Position numbers and translations under genes: made by a program
The notes under the pieces: generated by a model
What the model was told of the DNA's origin: nothing
The model's database searches: none
Seen by the model: the letters and a program-made list of their open reading frames with translations, nothing else
Shown: positions 44,860-51,549 of the stretch, piece after piece
Layout: each line of letters opens with the position of its first letter
Numbering within the stretch: the first letter of the stretch is position 1
Assembly: GCF_022758235.1 (NCBI RefSeq)
Contig: NZ_JALEBG010000002.1
Span: forward strand, 1 to 64,000
Length of the DNA: 64,000 nucleotides
Direction: 5' to 3'
Origin: Pontibacter liquoris
GTDB lineage: Bacteria; Bacteroidota; Bacteroidia; Cytophagales; Hymenobacteraceae

Positions 44860-45921
44860 TCATTTAATTACTGTGTCCAGCCCTTTCATTGCGCTTATCA
44901 CGTTCTTTTCGTAAATCTTTGCGTAAATCATAGTGGTATCAATCCTTGAATGGCATAGAATTTTCTGTACAGCCACAATGTTTCCATCCGTGTTCAGCAG
45001 CATTGAAGCCAAAGTATGGCGGGCAGCGTGCCATGTAATGCGGCGAGTAATGCCTGCGCTGTAAACCCACTCCCGTAGCGTGTCATACAGGTTGCTTTGA
45101 TACGGCCACGGGAAAATGTGCTCTTCAGGCTTCCCAGCAACTCCCATCCAGCGTTTGGCATTCTCAATTAAGTACAAGCTGTGCTGCTTGTACTTAGTCT
45201 TCTGCGGATGAAAGACGAGCATATCTCCGTGAACATGCTTCCACTTAATGGCTTTCAAATCGCCGATTCTTAGTCCAGTAAAACAGGAGAACAGGAACAT
45301 TCTTTTAATTAATTCGTTTCCGCACGGGTGTTCTACAAGTATTTTCACCTCCTCTATTGTCAGCATTTCCCTGTGTGGTTGAATTATCTGAATGTTCTTT
45401 ACCTCTTTAGCGGGATTGTAAGTAAGCATGCCCTTATCAACAGCACGTTCTAATTGCCTTTTGAAGCGCTTGAAATAGATAGCCGAACAATTTTGGCTTA
45501 CGACACTTAACAGGTAGTCGCGGAAGGATTCCACAAAGGCTTTGTTAATATCCTTGATGCTGCACCTGTTATTGGTGAAATTACAGAAGTGTTTAAAAGA
45601 ACAATAGGTGTTGCTTTTTGCTCCCCTTGTGCGGAATCGTGCGTCTGCTTCTTCTCTGAAGAGTTCAATGAAATCCGTTCTGGTGTTTTTTACTTTTAAA
45701 AAATCATACTCGCCGAATACCAGTTCTTTGTCTTTCTCTGCTTTCAGCATAGAAGCTAACTGGTCGGCTTTCTTGTTGTGGTCTCTCTCTTCCTGCGTTT
45801 TCGGCTTCTTGTAACGCCACCATTTCGTGGTCTCTGTTTTTCTTTTCTTGTCCTGTACAATGTCGAGGTAAATCTTTTGTTTACCGTTGCTTAGGTCTCT
45901 GTGTCTAATTGTAATTCCCAT
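44860..45921 (-). CDS. Tyrosine integrase of insertion 2
   Basis: A 353-residue intact tyrosine recombinase of the Bacteroidota phage-integrase family. It has an N-terminal arm-binding region (MGITIRHRDLSNGKQKIYLD), a SAM-like core-binding domain (about 95-185) and a catalytic domain with R in FTGLRIGDLKAIKW, WHAARHTLASML (HxxR) and CHSRIDTTMIYAKI (His and nucleophile Tyr). The ATG at 45921 was chosen over one 51 bp upstream that would add atypical residues. It lies next to the right end with a decamer repeat array (45991-46040) between, as expected for an integrase that acts on the adjacent att site. Confidence 0.92.
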   Translation of the reverse strand: MGITIRHRDLSNGKQKIYLDIVQDKKRKTETTKWWRYKKPKTQEERDHNKKADQLASMLKAEKDKELVFGEYDFLKVKNTRTDFIELFREEADARFRTRGAKSNTYCSFKHFCNFTNNRCSIKDINKAFVESFRDYLLSVVSQNCSAIYFKRFKRQLERAVDKGMLTYNPAKEVKNIQIIQPHREMLTIEEVKILVEHPCGNELIKRMFLFSCFTGLRIGDLKAIKWKHVHGDMLVFHPQKTKYKQHSLYLIENAKRWMGVAGKPEEHIFPWPYQSNLYDTLREWVYSAGITRRITWHAARHTLASMLLNTDGNIVAVQKILCHSRIDTTMIYAKIYEKNVISAMKGLDTVIK

Positions 45922-45990
45922 GTCAAATGTTGTTGATGTTATTTTTTGATGTTGCAAACATACTCGCTGCATTCAGCGCAACATTTAACC

Positions 45991-46040
45991 TTCAATGAAC
46001 ATCAATGAACATCAATAAACATCAAGGCACGTCAATACGT
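45991..46040. repeat. Array of five 10-bp units, candidate integrase arm sites
   Basis: Five units in exact 10-bp register: TTCAATGAAC, ATCAATGAAC, ATCAATAAAC, ATCAAGGCAC, GTCAATACGT, each with TCAA at the same place. Located between the integrase gene and the right junction. Confidence 0.75.
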
Positions 46041-46065
46041 TAATTTGTGGCTTTCAAGCCTTTAT

Positions 46066-46080
46066 GCCACATTATGTGGC
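46066..46080. repeat. 15-bp palindrome near right end
   Basis: GCCACAT-T-ATGTGGC, perfect. The half-site TGTGGC recurs at 46046-46051 and in the junction itself (46120-46125), so it may be a core-type recombinase site. Confidence 0.7.
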
Positions 46081-46107
46081 TTTTCTTGAAGCTATGCGTG
46101 TTTATGA

Positions 46108-46125
46108 AATCCCTGTCCATGTGGC
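46108..46125 (+). other. Right junction of insertion 2 (attR)
   Basis: AATCCCTGTCCATGTGGC encodes NPCPCG in the comM frame and is followed by TATTATAATCATCCG, comM codons YYNHP. It is a synonymous version of the left junction 39665-39682. Confidence 0.72.
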
Positions 46126-46599
46126 TATTATAATCATCCGGACAAAGAATGTGTGTGCGGGCCCGGCGTGGTGCAGCGCTATCTGAACAAAGTGAGCGGC
46201 CCTTTGCTGGACCGCATTGACCTGCATGTGGAGGTTACACCCGTAACTTTTGATGAGATGACAGCCAGCCGCAAAGCCGAAGGCAGTGGCCCTGTACGCG
46301 AGCGGGTGGTGCAGGCGCGGGAGGTGCAGTCGGCCCGCTTTAAAACGTACCCCGATATCCACTCCAATGCCATGATGCCCTCGCAAATGGTGAAGGATGT
46401 CTGCCTGATAAACGAGGCAGGCAGAACCTTGCTCAAGACCGCCATGGAACGCCTTGGCTTGTCGGCCCGCGCCTATGACCGCATCCTGAAAGTGAGCCGC
46501 ACCATTGCGGACCTTGCTGGAAGTGAAGCAATTAAAATTGAACATTTAGCAGAAGCTATTCAATACAGGAGCTTAGACCGGGAAGGTTGGGCAGGCTAG
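46126..46599 (+). pseudogene. comM: comM, 3' fragment
   Basis: C-terminal part of ComM beginning YYNHPDKECVCGPGVVQRYL, with the sensor and lid segment (KVSGPLLDRIDLHVEV) and the family C-terminus (LAEAIQYRSLDREGWAG). Joining 21939-22594, 39274-39682 and 46126-46599 gives 1539 nt, exactly 513 codons with one stop at the end, the normal family size. The fragment has no start of its own that would give a domain with function. It ends in the terminator at 46629-46657. Confidence 0.92.
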
Positions 46600-46628
46600 A
46601 CCAATGACCTAAAAAACAGCTATTTAAC

Positions 46629-46657
46629 AAAGCGGCGGCCATTCTGGTCGCCGCTTT
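46629..46657 (+). terminator. Terminator of comM
   Basis: AAAGCGGCGGCCA / TGGTCGCCGCTTT, 13-bp stem with one G-U pair and a 3-nt loop, followed by T-rich sequence, 30 bp after the comM stop. Confidence 0.9.
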
Positions 46658-46821
46658 TTGTTTGCGTTATACCTGCAGGCGTATACATCCGCGAGATCAG
46701 CACCCACTAAAAATTGCATTCATATTGTAGACTTAAATTAAACCCGGCCGTATTATGCACTGCAGGCAGCAGACAAGTAAGCTGCCTTTGGAATACCCTT
46801 TATTAACTTAAACAGACTACG

Positions 46822-47409
46822 ATGAAGAAGACTCTTTTATTTTTTGTTTTTGCTATTATGACTACTGTTGCGGCACAGGCGCAGATGCAGGCACCCCGCT
46901 TTGGCATCCGGGCAGGGGTGAATTACGCTGGCTTTACCGGCGATGAAGCCATTGCCAAAGACCGGCTTTTCCGTTTCCACGCAGGTATTACCTCGCAGTT
47001 TGCCCTGACAAGCGATAACTTCTTTTCAATTGCGCCAGAGGTGCTTTTCTCTCAGAAAGGCGCTGAGTCGAAGGACGATGATTACAAGGTAAAGCTAAGC
47101 TATATTGATGTGCCGGTGCTGGCCCACATTAATGCAGGTCCGTTATACTTTGAAGGTGGCCCGCAGGTGTCGTTCCGCGTAGCGGGCGACATCGAGAACA
47201 ATGGCGCAACCATTGTTGATGACTTGGACATGTATAAGCGCACCAGTTTTGGCTATGCTGCCGGCATTGGGGTAGCTACTCCGCTTGGCGTGAGCGTGGG
47301 CGTGCGTTACAACGGCGACTTTTCGCAACTGAACGACAACGATGGCGCAGCAGATTATAAGAACAGCGTATTTATGCTAACACTTGGCTACACGCTTCCG
47401 GCGCGGTAA
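46822..47409 (+). CDS. PorT-family outer-membrane beta-barrel protein
   Basis: A 195-residue exported protein with a signal peptide (residues 1-20, cleavage after AAQA) and the small-barrel pattern of the PorT/OmpW-like family: RFGIRAGVNYAGFTGDE start, FFSIAPEVLFSQKGAES, SYIDVPVLAHINAGPLYFEGGPQVSF, then YAAGIGVATPLGVSVGVRY and an ending with aromatic strand. Such small barrels are common in Bacteroidota outer membranes; some members assist secretion, most are unassigned. It is the first of three paralogues in a row, each with its own terminator. Confidence 0.85.
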   Translation: MKKTLLFFVFAIMTTVAAQAQMQAPRFGIRAGVNYAGFTGDEAIAKDRLFRFHAGITSQFALTSDNFFSIAPEVLFSQKGAESKDDDYKVKLSYIDVPVLAHINAGPLYFEGGPQVSFRVAGDIENNGATIVDDLDMYKRTSFGYAAGIGVATPLGVSVGVRYNGDFSQLNDNDGAADYKNSVFMLTLGYTLPAR

Positions 47410-47442
47410 CCATTTTGTTAGTGTAACATAACCTATGGCATT

Positions 47443-47470
47443 AAAGCCCGGCCTATAGGTCGGGCTTTTT
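47443..47470 (+). terminator. Rho-independent terminator
   Basis: AAAGCCCG (47443-47450) pairs with CGGGCTTT (47461-47468); the loop CCTATAGG is itself palindromic; a T run follows. The next 270 bp up to 47743 carry no gene. Confidence 0.88.
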
Positions 47471-47743
47471 TATGAACGATATACCGGAGGCGCTTAAACC
47501 CGTGAAACTTTTAAACATTTACTCCTTCTATATAGAAACAGGATATATTTTGGCCCGCTTGTTGCTATGCTCTCTTCAGCATGCATGCACAGTAGCAACG
47601 GGTATTTCCGGCCCTGAAAATTATTAAGTTCGGAATCAACACGTTGCCTTTAAAACGCGGTTTCTAACAAAAAATCAAGCATTCGTTTATCTTAAAACCA
47701 GTATATATTTCGTTAAAAGTTCACAAAAAAATTAAACCTTAAT

Positions 47744-48409
47744 ATGAAAAAGCTACTCGTTATGTTTTCGTTTGTGCTGGCAACCTTCACGGCGGCCCAG
47801 GCACAATCCGGCTTTGGTGTAAGAGCCGGTGCCAACCTTTCTAATTTGTCCGGTGATCTAAAAAATGAGAACCAGTTTGATAACAAAATCGGCTTTCACG
47901 GCGGTATCACGTATAACTTTGGTATTGTAGATGATTTCTTCGGCATCCAGCCGGAGTTGCTTTACTCTCAGAAAGGCTTCAAGAACAGCGATGAAGAGTT
48001 TGAAGCACTCGGACAAAAATACCGTCGCGAAGGCAAGGTAAACTATAACTACCTGGACCTGCCTGTATTGGCGCACATCAAAGCCGGCCCTATTTATTTT
48101 GAAGGTGGCCCCCAGGCTTCTTATCTTCTGAGTGTGAATAATACTACCAAAACGTATCTGAACGATGAGCTTCAGAACACGAACGTGGACTCAAAAAGCA
48201 CAGATGGCTTGAAGAAGTTCGAACTTGGCTATGCCGCCGGTGTTGGTTTCACAACAGGTGTAGTTAGCCTGGGCGTACGCTACAACGGTGCTTTCAGCGA
48301 TTTCGTGGAAAAAGATGTTGACTACGGCAGCTATGGCGAAGACCTGCAGAATGCCCGTCACTCTACCATTATGCTCACGCTGGGCGTAACGATCCCATCC
48401 GGCCGATAA
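47744..48409 (+). CDS. PorT-family outer-membrane beta-barrel protein
   Basis: A 221-residue paralogue of the preceding gene. Signal peptide 1-20 (cleavage near AQAQS), then FGVRAGANLSNLSGDL, FFGIQPELLYSQKGFK, YNYLDLPVLAHIKAGPIYFEGGPQ and YAAGVGFTTGVVSLGVRYNG, aligned motif by motif to the product of 46822-47409. It has longer loops between strands. It has its own upstream region of 270 bp and a strong terminator, so it is probably an independent unit. Confidence 0.85.
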   Translation: MKKLLVMFSFVLATFTAAQAQSGFGVRAGANLSNLSGDLKNENQFDNKIGFHGGITYNFGIVDDFFGIQPELLYSQKGFKNSDEEFEALGQKYRREGKVNYNYLDLPVLAHIKAGPIYFEGGPQASYLLSVNNTTKTYLNDELQNTNVDSKSTDGLKKFELGYAAGVGFTTGVVSLGVRYNGAFSDFVEKDVDYGSYGEDLQNARHSTIMLTLGVTIPSGR

Positions 48410-48430
48410 GCGACCGATTTCCTTTATGCT

Positions 48431-48471
48431 AAAAAGCCAGCTTTGCCTCCCGGGCAGGGCTGGCTTTTTTT
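48431..48471 (+). terminator. Rho-independent terminator
   Basis: AAAAAGCCAGC (48431-48441) pairs with GCTGGCTTTTT (48459-48469), with an inner GCC/GGC stem and T run. Confidence 0.9.
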
Positions 48472-48553
48472 ATTCTGGCTGTTGTATCAACTAATTGCCT
48501 GCGGCACAAGTAAAACAAGTAACCTGTTATCGCCTCTCCATACCTGCTATACT

Positions 48554-49207
48554 ATGAAAAAGACATGTTTACTCCTGCTGCTGCTCCTGGCCCCTTTGCT
48601 GGCGGCGCAGGCGCAGTTTCTGCGCTTCGGCGCCAGGGCGGGCGGCGGTTTTGCCCGGGCCACCGGTGATTATTCTGACGACATGGACCACCTGGCAGGC
48701 TTGACGGCAGGCTTTCTCTTTAATTATGATTTTGTATCGGCACTGGAACTGCAGGCAGAGCTGAGCTATGAGCAAAAGGGCTTTACGTACAACGAGCACG
48801 TCCTGAGCCCGACCGAGTATGAGTCGGGCGATATCCGGCTGCATTACCTGGATGTACCTGTGCTGGTGAAGGTGCGCAAGAATGGCTTGTTTGCAGAAGC
48901 TGGCCCCTATCTTGGCTACCTGGTAAACGAAGACAGCCACACCGAGCGGCTCAGCAGCCTGGGCGGCAGCGGCACACCGCCCGAGGTGCTGGGCCCCCGG
49001 GAATACACCATGGCCGACTATGAACGCTGGGACTACGGCTATGTGGCAGGTATCGGCATTATCATGGACAATGGCTTCTTTGTGACTCTGCGCAATACGG
49101 GCGGGTTGCGCTCCTTCTCAAAAGTGCTGAACCAGAAAAATGCCATGTGGCAACTCTCGGTCGGCTTTCTGCGGCCCTCGCGCACCAAAGCCAACCTGAT
49201 GCGCTAA
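48554..49207 (+). CDS. PorT-family outer-membrane beta-barrel protein
   Basis: The third paralogue, 217 residues from the ATG at 48554, chosen because a perfect signal peptide (MKKTCLLLLLLLAPLLAAQAQ) begins there. Barrel motifs: FLRFGARAGGGFARATGDYS, ALELQAELSYEQKGFTYNE, HYLDVPVLVKVRKNGLFAEAGPYLG and WDYGYVAGIGIIMDNGFFVTLR. More diverged than the other two. It shares the terminator at 49213-49246 with the convergent dipeptidase gene. Confidence 0.82.
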   Translation: MKKTCLLLLLLLAPLLAAQAQFLRFGARAGGGFARATGDYSDDMDHLAGLTAGFLFNYDFVSALELQAELSYEQKGFTYNEHVLSPTEYESGDIRLHYLDVPVLVKVRKNGLFAEAGPYLGYLVNEDSHTERLSSLGGSGTPPEVLGPREYTMADYERWDYGYVAGIGIIMDNGFFVTLRNTGGLRSFSKVLNQKNAMWQLSVGFLRPSRTKANLMR

Positions 49208-49212
49208 AAGCA

Positions 49213-49246
49213 AAAAGAGCCACCTGGTAAACCAGGCGGCTCTTTT
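49213..49246. terminator. Bidirectional terminator
   Basis: AAAAGAGCCACCTGGT (49213-49228) pairs with ACCAGGCGGCTCTTTT (49231-49246) with one mismatch, between convergent genes. Confidence 0.88.
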
Positions 49247-49268
49247 CGCAAGAAATCTTTCAGGCGTG

Positions 49269-50636
49269 TTATTTGCTCATTTCGGCAAAATGCTTGTAAA
49301 ACAGCGGGATGGTTTCGATGCCTTTCATGTAGTTAAAGACGCCAAAATGCTCGTTCGGCGAATGAATGGCATCCGAATCCAGCCCGAAGCCCATCAGCAC
49401 CGAGCTCAGGCCCAGCTCTGAGCTGAACATGGCCACAATCGGAATAGAGCCGCCACTACGCACCGGCACCGGCTTCACACCAAATGTATCCTCATACGCC
49501 CGGGCTGCTGCCTGATAAGCTACCGAATCGGTCGGTGTTACCACAGGCTCGCCGCCGTGGTGTGGCCGTACAACTACTTTTACACTGGCAGGCGCTATAC
49601 TTTCAAAATGGCGCGTAAACTTCTCTGTTATCTCATCGGAGGTTTGGTTGGGCACCAGGCGCATCGATATTTTAGCAAAGGCTTTAGACGGAATCACTGT
49701 TTTGGCTCCCTCGCCGGTATAGCCGCCCCAGATGCCGTTCACATCCAGTGTGGGCCGGATGGAGTTGCGCTCCATGGTGCTGTAGCCATCTTCGCCGTAT
49801 ACATCGCCCAGGTCCAGTGCTTTTTTATACTTGTCCAGGTCAAAGGGGGCGCGGGCCATTTCGGCGCGCTCTTCCTTACTTAGCTCCTGCACGTTATCGT
49901 AAAAGCCGGGGATGGTGATGTGGTTGTGCTCGTCGTGCAAGGAAGCGATCATCTTGCAAAGGATGTTGATGGGGTTTGCCACGGCGCCGCCATACAAGCC
50001 GGAATGCAGGTCGCGGTTGGGGCCGGTCACTTCCACTTCCAGGTAGCTCATGCCCCGCAGGCCGGTTGTGATGGAGGGCGTGTCGTTGGCCAGCATGCCG
50101 GTATCCGAGATCAGGATCACGTCACCCTGCAGCTTTTCCTTGTTCTCCTTTACAAAAGTAGCCAGGTTTGTCGATCCCACCTCTTCTTCGCCCTCGATCA
50201 TAAACCGCACATTACAGGTCAGCGTGTTGGTGCGCATCATGGTTTCAAACGCTTTGATGTGCATGTACATCTGCCCTTTGTCGTCGCAGGCACCCCGGGC
50301 ATAGATCTTGCCGTCCTTTATCACCGGCTCAAAGGGCGGCGAGTTCCAGAGCTCATAGGGGTCGGCGGGCTGCACATCGTAATGGCCATATACCAGCACG
50401 GTGGGCAGGTTGGGGTCTATTATTTTCTCGCCATACACGACCGGATTGCCGGGTGTTTCCACCAGTTCCACCTTATCGGCACCGGCTTCCTGCAGCTTTT
50501 GCTTTACAAAATCGGCCGTGCGCAGCACATCGGCTTTAAACTTCGGGTCGGCGCTTACCGACGGAATGCGGAGCATTTCCAGCAGCTCGTTTAAAAAACG
50601 GTCTTTGTTTTCGGCGATATAGTTGTTCATCATCAT
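49269..50636 (-). CDS. M20 family dipeptidase/peptidase
   Basis: A 455-residue cytoplasmic di-zinc peptidase of the M20 family. Zinc/catalytic motifs: GHYDVQPAD (first His and Asp, near 83-91), ARGACDDKGQMYMH (near 113-126), IEGEEEVGSTN (catalytic Glu pair, near 146-156), SDTGM, and a late HSPNE(H) (near 433-438). A dimerisation insert with RDLHSGLYGGAVANP lies in the middle. The family includes carnosinase-like dipeptidases; the substrate is not predictable. The start has three consecutive methionines; the third (50630) may be the true one. Confidence 0.9.
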   Translation of the reverse strand: MMMNNYIAENKDRFLNELLEMLRIPSVSADPKFKADVLRTADFVKQKLQEAGADKVELVETPGNPVVYGEKIIDPNLPTVLVYGHYDVQPADPYELWNSPPFEPVIKDGKIYARGACDDKGQMYMHIKAFETMMRTNTLTCNVRFMIEGEEEVGSTNLATFVKENKEKLQGDVILISDTGMLANDTPSITTGLRGMSYLEVEVTGPNRDLHSGLYGGAVANPINILCKMIASLHDEHNHITIPGFYDNVQELSKEERAEMARAPFDLDKYKKALDLGDVYGEDGYSTMERNSIRPTLDVNGIWGGYTGEGAKTVIPSKAFAKISMRLVPNQTSDEITEKFTRHFESIAPASVKVVVRPHHGGEPVVTPTDSVAYQAAARAYEDTFGVKPVPVRSGGSIPIVAMFSSELGLSSVLMGFGLDSDAIHSPNEHFGVFNYMKGIETIPLFYKHFAEMSK

Positions 50637-50654
50637 GCGTTTGGTTTAATTACA

Positions 50655-50690
50655 AAAAAGCCACCTTGCCGGGCAGGATGGCTCTTTTTA
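50655..50690 (-). terminator. Probable terminator after plsY
   Basis: An imperfect hairpin with AAAAAGCCA on one side and TGGCTCTTTTT on the other, in the 110-bp gap between plsY and the dipeptidase start. Confidence 0.6.
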
Positions 50691-50746
50691 TACTTCTTAT
50701 GGGGTATACCTGGCCGCGTGCAGCGGCTTGGTTGTTTATACTTGCT

Positions 50747-51391
50747 TTACCTGCGCCGGCCCAGGTGAATGTTGGCTTTGCTTTCCTCGCCCTGCAACAG
50801 GCGGTTAATGTTTTTGCGGTGAGTGAGCACCACCACGGCAAAAATGGCAAACCCGAAGACGATCAGGATCGGGTTTTCGGGATGGAAACGCGGCAGCAGC
50901 AACAGAATCGGGAAGGCCAGCGCCGCCACCATCGAGCCCAGCGAAACATACTTGGAAGTGAACAGCACGATCACAAAGACCATCATACAAAGCAGGGCTA
51001 CCTGCGGCTCAATGGCCAGCATCATGCCCAACAAAGTCGCCACGCCCTTGCCTCCTTTAAAGCGCTCGTACACCGGAAAAATATGCCCTACCACGGCCAT
51101 GGCCCCAAGTATCAGCTGGTATACCACCAGTTGCTCGGCAGGTATGGCGTTAAAGATAACCAGCAGGCCAGCCAAGGAGGTAGCGAGCCATCCCTTAAAA
51201 ATATCGATCAGCATCACGGCCGTACCTGGTTTCTTGCCCAGCACCCGGAATGTGTTGGTAGCACCGGAGTTACCGCTGCCGTGCTGGCGGATGTCAATGC
51301 CATAGTAGGCCTTTCCTACCCACACCGCTGTGCAGATAGAACCGATCAGGTAGGCGGCAACGCAAAGTATAGCAATCAAAAGTATGTCCAT
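50747..51391 (-). CDS. plsY: Acyl-phosphate glycerol-3-phosphate acyltransferase
   Basis: PlsY is an integral inner-membrane enzyme that moves an acyl group from acyl-phosphate to glycerol 3-phosphate, the first step of phospholipid synthesis. The 214-residue product has about seven membrane segments and the family motifs GSGNSGATNTFRVLGKKPG (about 38-56) and the later ERFKGGKGVATLLG (about 109-122). The ATG at 51391 (MDILLIAILC) is preferred to an upstream one that adds 12 hydrophilic residues. A basic C-terminus (HLGRRR) closes the protein. Confidence 0.93.
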   Translation of the reverse strand: MDILLIAILCVAAYLIGSICTAVWVGKAYYGIDIRQHGSGNSGATNTFRVLGKKPGTAVMLIDIFKGWLATSLAGLLVIFNAIPAEQLVVYQLILGAMAVVGHIFPVYERFKGGKGVATLLGMMLAIEPQVALLCMMVFVIVLFTSKYVSLGSMVAALAFPILLLLPRFHPENPILIVFGFAIFAVVVLTHRKNINRLLQGEESKANIHLGRRR

Positions 51392-51549
51392 AAAAATATC
51401 GTCAATGTTAACCGGATCCGTTGCCAAAAACTGTCTTCAGCACGCGTATCGGCACAATTACAGGTTTGGCAGGAAGCTCAAATATAGATAAAACTTCATC
51501 CAAACGCCAAAAATCCTGTCCTGTAAACCTGTATACGGGGCCCTTGGGG

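Larger units (their letters stand above)
39686..46107. mobile_element. Insertion 2 in comM: recombinase/Rep element
   Basis: A 6.4-kb AT-rich element between two versions of the NPCPCG codons of comM. It encodes an unknown two-TM protein, a serine recombinase, a candidate replication initiator, an excisionase-like protein and a tyrosine integrase next to the right end. No capsid or conjugation genes are seen. Its signature is two families of AT-rich palindromes repeated through coding and non-coding parts. A small plasmid- or satellite-like integrative element is the best reading. Confidence 0.78.
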
